Positions 11,571 through 21,520 of a DNA stretch of 64,000 bases are shown here, piece by piece. Source of the DNA: Phanerodontia chrysosporium (Eukaryota; Basidiomycota; Agaricomycetes; Polyporales; Phanerochaetaceae); NCBI GenBank assembly GCA_001910725.1, contig MJGA01000052.1:51112-115111 (forward strand), given 5' to 3'. Position 1 is the stretch's first letter; each line of letters opens with the position of its first letter. The notes beneath the pieces were generated by a model. It ran no database searches. It was not told the origin of the DNA and was given only the letters and a program-made list of their open reading frames with translations. The position numbers were made by a program, and so were the translations under genes.

Positions 11571-12691
11571 TTAGCCTGAGAGGCCGTAGAGGCGGGGTTG
11601 GTACAGTCCCGGGCCTTGTGGCCGGGCTTCGCACAGAACATGCACAAGTTGTTTTCGAAACGGCGTTTACGCTCCTCTGGCGTTAGCTTACCGTTCTTGT
11701 CCAATCCCATAGCCTTAGCTCGGTCAGCGGTGGAGTTGTTGCCGCTGCTGTTGTTTCCGGGCCGCGGCGTGGAGTTTGCCCTCGGGTTCGGAGTATCATT
11801 CCTGCCCCCGGAGTTCGAACCCTTTGCCTGGTTGTTGCTGCTGCTGGACTTAGCAGCCTGGTTGCCATTACCGCTGCTCGACGCGTTGTTAGAACTGCCT
11901 CCGGAGTTATTGCTCCGGGAGCCGGTGTTCTGCGACGAGCTGGCTTTCGGCTGAGATCCCCGTTCGCGGCGGATCTCTTCCTGACGCTCCCAATATCGCC
12001 GGTCGTAGAGTTGGATCAATCTCCGCATTCCGGCCAGCGTTTTAGGCTTGCCAGACGGAGACTCAGAGATCTTGTCCTTGAGCCGGGCTGGAAGGCCCTT
12101 GTAGAGCAAGAAGCACAAGGCCGGCTCGCTCCACTGGACTCAGGATGCTAACCTGTTGAACTCAGCAAGGTATTTTGCGCACGGCTTATCGTCGCGCATG
12201 GTTAGCGTCTGGAGTTTGGACTCCGCGTCGCCCTCCGGGTCGAAGACTCCGAAGTTTGACTGGAGTTCCTCCACGAAGATGTCCCAGTCGTCAATCCATT
12301 CCGGATCTTCGCCCCTCATGATGGCTGGTTCGAACCAGTCCAACGCAGTACCCTTGAGGTACGAGAGGGCGAAGCTGACCTTGTCCTGACCCCGGGCGAA
12401 ACTCCGGGTGTCAGTCTGGAAGGCCAGTTGACACTGGAGCAGGAAGGTGTTGAGCTTCTGTGGGTCGGAACCATCGAACGGATCAGGCTTCCGGACCTTC
12501 ACAGAGCGGGGCGGAGGAGAAGAGGACGTCTTACGAGTTAATCGTTCCAGTACCTCCGCTAGCCGGACTATGTCCGATGGCGGAGCTTCGTCATTCCTTG
12601 GCTCTGAACGTCGAGAGCCGGAACGAGACTGAGAGCCCTCTCTATCCGGGTCGTGCTCTTGGAACGGGTTGTTCGGGGATTCCCGAGGCAT
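11510..12691 (-). pseudogene. Outer Gypsy gag with in-frame stop
   Basis: Starts MPRESPNNPF at 12691, although the same frame continues upstream (RASEEPPVPEFH) across the inner-element insertion site into 21328 onward. The retrotransposon gag domain shows SYLKGTALDWFEP. An in-frame TGA lies at 12140-12142; the frame continues after it with CFLLYKGLPARLKDK, a Ser/Asn/Gly-rich linker and a CCHC zinc knuckle CMFCAKPGHKARDC that packages the RNA. The stop is a point change, not a frameshift. Pol overlaps the gag end in the -1 frame; an A-run (TCAAAAG) just before the gag stop is a possible slip site. Confidence 0.85.
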
Positions 12692-12724
12692 GTGGAATTC
12701 TGGGACCGGAGGTTCCTCAGAGGC

Positions 12725-12729
12725 CCGGT
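12725..12729. repeat. Target-site duplication CCGGT (left, inner element)
   Basis: CCGGT before the inner left LTR is repeated at 21328-21332 after the inner right LTR. Confidence 0.93.
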
Positions 12730-13261
12730 TGTCAAAGTAAACCCCGCTACTTACCTTAGTAGCTTAAGTGGGGTTAGACTTGACTGCGAGTGTGCGAGTG
12801 AAGTGGGTGAAAAACGAGGTAGATGATGCTGGGGACTTAAGCCCAGCAGAGCCCGGTATATATACATGAAGGGGAGGACCCCTGGTACTACCCGAGACCC
12901 TTGATACTGCCCATCACATGCGCGATGGCGTGATGATGGTGCGATACTTGCCAATACACTCCGGGCTCGGCGAAGTCTAAAGCCGAGTACCGGATGTGTC
13001 CGGAACCTTCTACGCTATTCTAGAATACACTACCCGGACCCTGGGTCCGGCTACCTACTATGCCCTTGTACCGGAGCGTCTACATCATAGATAAGATAAA
13101 GATAAGATCCTCACATGACTCTGAGTCCATTCCCAGCACGTGACCAACACGTGACCGCGTTCTGACGCGTGTCTGTCCTAACCCTAGCCCATAACCCTAA
13201 CCCCTAGCGCCTACTGGGCGCTTACGAGAATAAAACCGTAGGGAATTAGAAAACTGTGACA
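12730..13261 (-). repeat. Inner Gypsy 3' LTR (left)
   Basis: 532 bp, nearly identical to 20796-21327. It contains two overlapping telomere-like units (CTAACCCTAG, ATAACCCTAACCCCTAG) at about 13177-13207. The polypurine tract GAAGAGGGGGTAC (minus strand) abuts its inner edge at 13262-13274. Confidence 0.95.
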
Positions 13262-13301
13262 GTACCCCCTCTTCAGATTCGAACTCCCGAGAGAAGACTT
13301 T

Positions 13302-13712
13302 TTATTTTCCAGTGGATCCAAACCCGCCTGAACCACGATCGGTTGACTGCAGCGTCTCGACAACTTCTATGTCGACATCAGCAATTTTCTCCAAGATCAA
13401 TTGAGCTGCCCTATCTCCAGTCGTGACTGTGAAGTCGCTGTTGCTTGTGTTAAGGAGTAATATTTTGACAATGCCCGTGTAGTCTCGGTCGATAACGCCT
13501 GCGCCGACATGAATGCCTTTGAGTGCAAGTCCTGATCGTGGTGCAATTCGTCCGTAGGTTCCATTTGGAACTCGGATGTGAATGCCAGTGCTGATGAGTT
13601 TGCGATCTCCTGCTGGAATTGTTACATCTTCTGCTGCATACAGGTCCCAGCCTGCTGCCTCGGTGGTGCTCTTGGATGGTGTTTTCCCACCATCTAGAAC
13701 GATCTGAAGGGT
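13302..13712 (-). other. dUTPase domain at the C-terminus of inner Gypsy pol
   Basis: All five trimeric dUTPase motifs are present in order: AAGWDLYAAED (1), PRSGLALK (2), GVIDRDYTGIVKI (3, with the catalytic Asp and uracil-pocket Tyr), RAAQLIL (4), RGSGGFGSTGK (5, the C-terminal phosphate-binding arm). dUTPase hydrolyses dUTP to dUMP and limits uracil incorporation during reverse transcription. It is fused in frame after the chromodomain and ends with the pol stop. Confidence 0.92.
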
Positions 13713-16700
13713 TTCCTCTTCATCGAGTTCTAAACCGTCTGTTTCCATAGGTGCTTCTTCGTTCCGAACGCGCCAAAATTCCGCGATCTTCTCTTTAGCA
13801 CCTTCCAGATTACTCTCTGGTTCCCATTTGTCTTCTTCTGGCCCATAACCCTTCCATCGAACCATGTACCAGTTTCGTTTTCTGACACGCCCGGTAGTCT
13901 TATGGTTGAGAATTTTCTCGACCTCATACTCAAGCTCTCCGTCATGAACTTCTGGCTCTGGCGGTGCGGCTCGTTGGCCGACGATGGAGGGTGTAGAATA
14001 GGGGATTAATTTACTAGCGTGGAACACCGGGTGATATGCCCTGTATTGTGGAGGCAATTTCACCTTGAAGGTTACTTTGGATAGTTGTTCGATGATTTCG
14101 AACGGTCCTAGGTACCTCGGTGTCAGCGTGCGTTGAGTGGTTTGGTAATCCTTTGAATTCAGCAGGACTTTGTCGCCGACTTTAAACGGCACTTCTTGCT
14201 TGTTCTGGTCGTAGTACCACTTCATACGGTCCGCTGCTAGTTGTAGGGCTGCTTTGGCTTTGTCTTGGGCGTCTTGTCTAAGTCTGAATATCTCGTTCAA
14301 GTCTTTGCTTTTGACTTGCTTGTCGAGAGTTGGTCCTGCCCGTGGGTGTCTACCATATTCTAGAAAGAACGGCGTGTCCTTTGTACTTTCATGTGCTGCG
14401 TTGTTATAGGCGAATTCTGCGGTGGGCAGATAATCGACCCAGTCTTCGTGATTGACATTATCAGCGAAGCAGCGTAGGTACTGTTCTAGAACTTGATTTA
14501 CTCGTTCTGTTTGACCGTCTGTCTGAGGATGGTATGCCGTAGACATCGCTGACTCGATACCGAGTAGCTTACACCATTCTTGAAAGAGTTCAGCCGCGAA
14601 TTGAGTTCCTCTGTCTGAGATTATCTGCAAAGGTAGTCCGTGGATAGGGTAAATTCTATCCATCAGGATCTTTGCGAGGTCTTTAGCAGAGAATTTGTTC
14701 GTTATCGCGAAGAAACGTGCTCTCTTGGTGAGTCGGCATACAACGACTAGAATGGCATCCTTTCCTCTTGACGGCATCAACTGAGTAATCAAGTCGATGG
14801 TAATAACTTCCCAAGGTCCATTAGGTACCTTGTTGGGCATGAGTTGTCCGTAGGTCTGCTGTGTGCGATTCTTCATTCGCTGACACGTGTCGCAACCTGT
14901 GACGTATTTCTTGACGAAGACAGACATTCCCGGCCACCAATAGTTTCGGGAGACAAGTTCGTAGGTCTTCCATCTGCCTGGATGTCCGGCTGATGGGTGG
15001 TCGTGGTGCATTTGGACTACTCGTCGTCGTAAGTCCTCATTCTCATCCTTTGGTATGTAGATATGACCCCGGAAGAGTAGCAATCCATTCTCAAAGTTCC
15101 ATTCCTCTAACGGTTTCTTGAACTCGCGTGGGCCTGATTTGAGTAACGATTGATAGTTCTTGGTGACTTCGTCGGATAACAGAGCCTTCTTGACCTCTTG
15201 GAGCAGTAAATCATCGTTTACTGGAGCGTCATGGGAGGCGTCGATCGCGCAGACTTCGAGCAGATTGGCGAAAAATTCTGGCTTCAGAAGAATATGGTCG
15301 CGATTATCGAGTTCTACCCCCTCTTCATGATCTGGTCTCCTGGACAGAGGGTCTTCAGCTTCCATTGTTTTACCCGGCTTGTGGTGTAGTGTGAAATGGA
15401 ATCTTGTTAGGTATAATGCCCAACGAGCTTGACGGCGAGACAATTTCTGGGCCTGCTTGAAATAAGTCAGGTTCTGGTGGTCTGACCATATCTCGAATTT
15501 CTCCGGATGTCCCTCTAGATAGTGTCTATACTCTTCTAACCCACGGATTATGGCCAACATCTCTTTGTCGTATATCTCATAGTTCCTTTCGTGAACATTG
15601 AGTGACTTGGAGTGGAAGGCTACCGGATGGTAAAGCTTATCGTTTGGGTCGAGTTGTGACAAAACCGAGCCGATCGCGAAGTCACTCGCGTCGGTAGAGA
15701 GCCTGAACGGATTAACGTCGTCCGGAATTCGTAGAATTGGTGCAGAAGTGAACGCCTTTTTCAGGTCGTCAAACGCCTTCTGCTGGTCGGGGCCCCATTC
15801 CCATGGTTGATCCTTTTTGGTGAGTACCGTGAGTGGCTTCGTGATCTTCGCAAAGTCTTTAATAAACCTGCGATAGAAATTCGCGAATCCAAGGAATGCC
15901 TGAACGTGCTTGACCTTGGTCGGTACGGGCCACTCTGTTACGCCTGTGACTTTAGCGGGGTCCATTTCTACATGATTCTTGGATATAATCATGCCGAGAT
16001 AGGCGAGCTTGTCCTTCTCGAATAGACACTTTTCTGCCTTCGCGAAGAGGTCGTTGTCTTCCAGTCGCTGCAACACTTCGTGTACGATCTTTCAATGTTC
16101 CTCGCGGTCATTGCCGAAGATGAGGATATCGTCGAGGTAGACCATTACCTTTCCTTGACGGATAAGGTCTTCGAAAATGTTGTTCATCATATTCTGAAAT
16201 GTTGCCGGTGCGTTTGCGAATCCAAAGTACATCACTTTGGCCTGGAATAAACCGTCCTTGGTTACAAAAGCCGTTTTCCACTCGTCACCTTCCTTGATGC
16301 GGACATTGTTATATCCCCATCGAAGGTCGATTTTTGTGAATATTGACGCCTGAGATAGTGCGTCGATTAAATCGGCGATGCGAGGAATAGGATAACGGTT
16401 CTTCTTTGTAATTCCGTTCAAGGGGCGGTAATCCATGCAAGGTCGCAAACTGCCATCGGCTTTCTTTACGAAAAAGAATGATGCAGCGATGGGTGACTTT
16501 GACTCTTCTATGTAGCCTTTTCGGCGTTCCTCACGAATCCACTCGTCGAAAGACGAGCGTTGTTTCTGGTCTAGCGGGTACACCTTTCCGATTGGGGGCA
16601 ATTTTGCTCCTTCCTCAAATTCGATGGCATGGTCCCATGGTTTGTGGGTGGGCATGCGTTCAGACTTAGTCTTACTGAATACTCTTTCGAATTTGTGGAC

Positions 16701-17453
16701 CCAACTCGGTACCTGTGATTTCCATTGCGAGGTGTCAACTGTATCGTCATCATCCTTTTCCAGGATGTCAGCGACAGCCTCGGCTTGCGTTCGTTCCTCT
16801 GGGTTACTAAAATCAACCCAGTTGATGTGGTGGGGAATATCCTCTTCTTCAATATCGTCCAGTGAGGATTCCCAAGGTTGCTCTGGTTCGAGCTCTGCCA
16901 GCTCCTCGTCATTGCCGATTTCAATGTCGAGGGCTTGGACTTTCTGTGCCATGCTGGAGACTTTGCATGATTCAGGACATCTGGTGAACTCCCAATTGCC
17001 TTTTGCCCAGTCGATTTCTGGGTTATGCCGGTGTAGAAACTTATACCCTATGTACATGTCTTTGTCGTGCAAATCCGTCACGAGCAAGTACTGGGTGTGT
17101 TTGTGTGTTCCAATTTCCAAGTAGGCTCGCAGGGCGTGAGTGATTCGTCCTGCTTTATTGATCGTTCCATCCGCATTTTTTACTTCATACGGATTTGCCA
17201 ACTTAATAGTTACCAGATTGTTCTTTTCGACGAAGCTGTGATTGATGAAACTCGTCGTGGCGCCTGAATCAACCAGGGCTTCTGCCTGCGCTTTTTTACC
17301 ATACACCCACAGAGTAATAGGAAGTTTGAACGATAATGATTTATTACGCGAGACGTTCAATACATCAATATCAATTACTCTATCTACATCCAGTGTAGAC
17401 TCGGCCGTGGGTACATGATCAGCGTTATTAACCTGTAGGACGCAGGGATCCAC
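13302..17453 (-). pseudogene. Inner Gypsy pol: protease-RT-RNase H-integrase-chromodomain-dUTPase
   Basis: One frame, open from about 17488 (no ATG; it first reads PESGFSQRP) to 13302, except for an in-frame TGA at 16092-16094, likely from a CGA arginine codon. Domains in order: aspartic protease (LVDSGATTSFIN), RT (YLDDILIF), RNase H, integrase zinc finger (HHDHPSAGH ... CDTCQRMKN), integrase core (TIDLITQL; SDRGTQF; QTERVNQVLEQY, all three acidic positions kept), chromodomain (LEYEVEKILNHK ... WYMVRWKGYGPEEDKWEP), and a C-terminal dUTPase of about 135 residues. Gag ends at 17518 in another frame and the pol frame opens only about 30 nt later, so pol expression would need frameshift, re-initiation or splicing. 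Confidence 0.92.
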
Positions 17454-17517
17454 TACAGGTCGTTGAGAAAATCCACTTTCCGGTCAGACGATTTCGCGTA
17501 TTTAGCAGCTCGGGCCC

Positions 17518-19023
17518 TCATACGTGCACGCCTAGCTTCCCGCTCATCAACAGGTTCCTGGGGGGAGTCTGTTTCAACTCCTTCTCGTCCTCCTCCGTCC
17601 ATTCGTGGATATGGGCCGCATTGATGACAACTTCGTCGTCGGCCTCGAGTCCCGCGATCTCCTTCTCCAATTCGGCCATCCTGGCCTTCGCTTGATTGAA
17701 GGAGTTTTTCTTGGCGGCGATTGCCGCTGCGTTCTTGCCTTTTCCTTGATTGTTACTCCCCCCGCTCGAGGAGGAGGCCTTGCCGTTGTTGTTGTTGTTG
17801 TTACCGGAGGACTGTTGCGGCTTCTGGTCCTTGAGCGAGAAGCAGTCCGAAGTAACGTGCGTTTTAGCACGCGAGAACTTCTTCAGCTCAGTGCAAATGG
17901 CGCAGGGAGTTGAAACCTTCTTGGCTTCCTGTGAATTCGCCTGTTGTTTCCCCTTGCCTTTGCCCTTGCCCGTCTGAGCCGCGCTGATGTCCATAGCATT
18001 CGGGTCTGGTGTAGAACCCGAGCTGTGCGAGTTTCCCTTGCTGAAGATGTGCGTCGCTGCGCGGTCGGGATAGAGTTCCTTGTATGCCTCAACGAGATAC
18101 GTCATGAATTCCGACGCGGTTGTAGGCCAACTCGAGCGACCGCGGCCCAGCACGAAGATGCCCAGCTTCTCCTCGACGTTGTCGTACAGCTTGTTAATCA
18201 TATGCGCATCCGTGAATGGCTTGCTGCTGTTGTCGAGGAGTACCTTGAAGCGAACCGAGTAGTCGATGATGTCTTTCTGGAGAGCCGACTTGTCGTTGAG
18301 TAGCTTCTCGAGGTCCTTCGTTGCCGTGCGCGTAACATCCTTTTGACCGTATACCGTCTGGAGACTAGCCCAGAAGCTGTCGACCGAGCCCATGTCCTCG
18401 CCCTTGGCATTCTTGTCCAACAGTGGTTGCATCAGCTTCAGGGCTGGTTCGCGCAACAGGGACAACGCATTGACTATGCGCTGTTTGTCCGTCGTGATGC
18501 CCTGGGTGCTGTTCCAAAGTTCGACCAGATTTTTCCATTCCTCGAACTTTGTCGTATTCTTCTCGCCTGAGAAGAGCGGCGGTTGGGCGGACTTAGAGCG
18601 AGCGGGTGCACCGCCTCCTGAACCGATACCGGCTGGGAGGGCGTTCAACTGTTTGATCGCATTGTCTGCGATCCCCTTGACGCTTTCCAGCGCGGCTTCC
18701 TGGACATAGGTGATTTTCTGGGTTTCGACCAGCTCTTCGCGGACTTCGTCCACCTTCTCCAGAATCGTCGTCATAGCCCCGTTAAAAATATTGAGGAACC
18801 CATCGAATAGGTGCCTCACGTGGGCCTCGTTCTGACGGGAGGCTTCGACAACCCCCGCGTAGATCGATTCTTGAATGAAAATCCTTTGGTTCTGCGATAT
18901 CTCCTCTGGTGCTGCGACCGAGGAGATTGCCTGAACCGTGGTCTCGTGAGAGAGCTGGATATTGTCCGAGGACAACGTGATGTCGGTCCAGTTGATGGCA
19001 GCGATTTGATCAGCGTCGGCCAT
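17518..19023 (-). CDS. Inner Gypsy gag
   Basis: 501 codons, ATG 19023, intact. The N-terminal half is helical; a capsid-like region (FEEWKNLVELWNSTQGI ... YGQKDVTRTATKDLEKLL) is followed by a Lys/Gly/Gln-rich linker, a Cys/His cluster CAICTELKKFSRAKTHVTSDC (C-x2-C-x11-H-x4-C), and a Ser/Asn/Gly-rich plus coiled tail. The Cys/His spacing is longer than the usual retroviral knuckle (C-x2-C-x4-H-x4-C). It is assigned as gag from its position just before pol and this RNA-binding-like cluster. Confidence 0.82.
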   Translation of the reverse strand: MADADQIAAINWTDITLSSDNIQLSHETTVQAISSVAAPEEISQNQRIFIQESIYAGVVEASRQNEAHVRHLFDGFLNIFNGAMTTILEKVDEVREELVETQKITYVQEAALESVKGIADNAIKQLNALPAGIGSGGGAPARSKSAQPPLFSGEKNTTKFEEWKNLVELWNSTQGITTDKQRIVNALSLLREPALKLMQPLLDKNAKGEDMGSVDSFWASLQTVYGQKDVTRTATKDLEKLLNDKSALQKDIIDYSVRFKVLLDNSSKPFTDAHMINKLYDNVEEKLGIFVLGRGRSSWPTTASEFMTYLVEAYKELYPDRAATHIFSKGNSHSSGSTPDPNAMDISAAQTGKGKGKGKQQANSQEAKKVSTPCAICTELKKFSRAKTHVTSDCFSLKDQKPQQSSGNNNNNNGKASSSSGGSNNQGKGKNAAAIAAKKNSFNQAKARMAELEKEIAGLEADDEVVINAAHIHEWTEEDEKELKQTPPRNLLMSGKLGVHV

Positions 19024-19156
19024 TGTTTCTTAGTCAAAAGGTATGTTAGTACAAATTCTTTCCACTTTTACAGTTGGAAAGTAAGGAAAACTCTTATGTA
19101 TCACACAGAAGTTCAGTGTCAGGTGGAGTTTTTATTACATCGGGTTACAGGTGGAT

Positions 19157-19943
19157 TTAGTATTCGAATGAGATATTGAGAGCGACGAGCTCCCTTGCGA
19201 TCTCTACATATCGAGTTCTAAAGTTTTCGAAGGATACATATTTTATTTTCTTTAGATCCCTCGTAATCCACCTGTAATGCTTTCCCTTCAACTTCTTTCT
19301 CCCCTTGTTCTCGTCGAAGTGGTCGTATAAGTCTTCGAAGTCGACGAGCAACTTCGAGACCTCGTTGCCTAGCTCCTTGTCGACCTTGTCGATGTCGACG
19401 AGGTGGTCGCTGAGCGGTACCAAACGAAGGTTTACCGCGTTGAACAAATTCATCATCTCTTTTGTTCGATCGATGATGTGCGACTTCTGCATATGACCTG
19501 CTTCTTTCGGGACCTTGCCTTGCATGTCGCCGTCGTTCCCGTATGTCTCCTCGACCTCTTCTTGAGACAGGTGCTGAGGGGGGCCCAGGCGACTCAGGAG
19601 TGAGGGAGCCAGATTCGAAATCCGGTCCTCGAGACGCTTGCGCGCCTTCATCTCCATGATGAGCCTGGAGGCCTGTTCGAGCGCCCAGAGGCGTTCCTCG
19701 AACTCCTCATTGATGCGATCCTGCTCGGCCTTCGGGATGGGGCGGGTGACGGTGCCGACGGTTACGCTCGCGCTGGAGGAGATACTTCTCGCGCTGTTTG
19801 GGGCGCTCGATCTCGGCCAGCTTCTCCTTGACCTCCTCGTAGACCTTTTCCTGGGTCTCCTTGCGAAGCGAGATGCGTTCGGCAAGGGAGGGGTAGGGGG
19901 CGGCGGCGTTGCGGGCAATGATGGTCTTATTGTAGAACTTCAT
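19157..19943 (-). pseudogene. Extra ORF upstream of inner gag, coiled-coil protein of unknown function
   Basis: Starts ATG 19943 (MKFYNKTIIARNAAAPYPS); reads a charged coiled coil (ERISLRKETQEKVYEEVKEKL) and then must shift frame near 19770-19790 to continue as RPIPKAEQDRINEEFEERL and on to the stop at 19157. The second part is rich in Asp/Glu/Lys and predicted helix (DLYDHFDENKGRKKLKGKHYRW). It has no recognisable domain. It lies between the leader and gag in the same direction as gag-pol, so it would be the first ORF of the element. The apparent single-base frameshift may be decay or a sequence error. Confidence 0.6.
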
Positions 19944-20795
19944 TTCTGTGTGATAACATAATCAACCAGCGTCCTTTTACAGGTACGACTTATGGAAAGG
20001 AAAAGTGCTCAGAAAATGAGGGTTACCAGCCCTCTCTTGCTGCGGTTCGAATCTTGATGCGCGCGCATTCGTGGGTAGAGTCGTTTACGGCATGCCATTA
20101 TCTCTCTGCACATGCGCGATGGGGGAGTTTCAGATCTCAGTCGGGTTTCCACACCCGCTGCAAATGGTTTGTCGTGCCTTACAGCTACGATCTCCACAGA
20201 CTTCCTAGATGCTAGCGTCTTACCGCTTGTCATCCAGTACTGGGAATGCGGCCACCTTGCGGTGGACTCAACACCCCACGCGTCGCGTGGCCACTTACGC
20301 CTGTGGATCGGCAAGAAGATTCCCATGCTGTATTGCACAGCCCGCCCACATGGTCGCACTCCTGGCGCCACGTGTCCAACGGTGGGTCTCAACATGTCAA
20401 GCCCCTTGTCAGGTGGCCCAACGTATCCCCCAGATCCCAAGTCGTTTAGGTCTCCGGACAGGCTGAGCACAGCATCGCCTATTACAGGTCGATGTGCGCT
20501 TCGAACCCGCCTACACAAACATCACTCGCGATAATTCGACGAGTAATGCCCATGCGACCCCATGGCCGACGACGTACAGCCCCCTTTTACAGGTGGACCT
20601 CAGTCGCCAGCCCCACGAATGAAGAACTACCCCTATTACAGGTGGTAGCCGCGCATCGAAGAGACGAACCTGCTAACGCAAGATTATAAGTAGTAAAAGG
20701 TGCCGACGTCGCCGGCAACGACGTCGAGCACGCTGCGCACGACGATCAAGCCCTTAAGGCCGACGTCGACGCGAAGGGGTATAGCATCATCTAAA
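19944..20795 (-). other. Inner Gypsy leader with repeated TTACAGGT motif
   Basis: About 850 bp between the 5' LTR and the upstream ORF. TTACAGGT (plus strand; ACCTGTAA on the element's sense strand) occurs at 19977, 20482, 20587 and 20636, and once more at 19145 between the extra ORF and gag. No believable coding region. The bases next to the 5' LTR (TTTAGATGATGC on the minus strand) do not give an obvious primer site. Confidence 0.55.
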
Positions 20796-21327
20796 TGTCA
20801 AAGTAAACCCCGCTACTTACCTTAGTAGCTTAAGTGGGGTTAGACTTGACTGCGAGTGTGCGAGTGAAGTGGGTGAAAGACGAGGTAGATGATGCTGGGG
20901 ACTTAAGCCCAGCAGAGCCCGGTATATATACATGAAGGGGAGGACCCCTGGTACTACCCGAGACCCTTGATACTGCCCATCACATGCGCGATGGCGTGAT
21001 GATGGTGCGATACTTGCCAATACACTCCGGGCTCGGCGAAGTCTAAAGCCGAGTACCGGATGTGTCCGGAACCTTCTACGCTATTCTAGAATACACTACC
21101 CGGACCCTGGGTCCGGCTACCTACTATGCCCTTGTACCGGAGCGTCTACATCATAGATAAGATAAAGATAAGATCCTCACATGACTCTGAGTCCATTCCC
21201 AGCACGTGACCAACACGTGACCGCGTTCTGACGCGTGTCTGTCCTAACCCTAGCCCATAACCCTAACCCCTAGCGCCTACTGGGCGCTTACGAGAATAAA
21301 ACCGTAGGGAATTAGAAAACTGTGACA
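20796..21327 (-). repeat. Inner Gypsy 5' LTR (right)
   Basis: 532 bp, TGTCA...TGACA, about one difference from 12730-13261. It carries the same telomere-like units near 21243-21273. Followed by the TSD CCGGT at 21328-21332. Confidence 0.95.
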
Positions 21328-21520
21328 CCGGTTTTCCGGCTGTGGCTCGGCAGCCTCGGGTTCCTCGACTGGACCTAGTTCTTCGAACCGGTCTTCGTCT
21401 GGAGTTGTGTGTCGTCGCGACACAGGTCGCTGCGACGTGGATCATCATGGTCGGACGTTGATGTGTCCGTACGCCTGCTGGAAGGCGCTCATGCAGTGCC
21501 GAGTGTGAGTTCGGATATAC
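21328..21520 (-). other. Remainder of outer Gypsy leader / gag start
   Basis: Outer-element sequence displaced by the inner insertion. On the minus strand its frame joins the gag frame at 12729 (EPEAAEPQPEN then RASEEPP), which shows that the inner element split a continuous reading region. The stretch next to the 5' LTR (GTATATCCGAACTC) is where a primer site would be, but I cannot match it to a tRNA. Confidence 0.6.

Larger units (their letters stand above)
12730..21327 (-). mobile_element. Inner Ty3/Gypsy chromovirus with dUTPase, nested in outer element
   Basis: Two 532-bp LTRs (12730-13261 and 20796-21327), TGTCA...TGACA, TSD CCGGT. Genes read on the minus strand: a long leader, an extra ORF, gag, then pol ending in a chromodomain and a dUTPase domain. 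By eye the LTRs differ at one site (12812 region, A versus G), so it inserted later than the outer element, as the nesting requires. Pol has one in-frame TGA in the RT region and the upstream ORF has an apparent frameshift; otherwise all domains look complete. Confidence 0.93.

Noticed and set aside
12751..12954. Short ORF repeated at 12751-12954 and 20817-21020
   Set aside because: It is duplicated only because it lies in the two copies of the inner LTR; no start context or conservation supports a gene.
13170..13210. True telomere or chromosome end
   Set aside because: Only two imperfect CCCTAA units, identical in both inner LTRs, with coding DNA on both sides; it is part of the LTR.
20009..20534. 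170-residue ORF in the inner element's leader
   Set aside because: Open on both strands at once, no domain, and no homopolymer- or intron-supported continuation; more likely non-coding leader.
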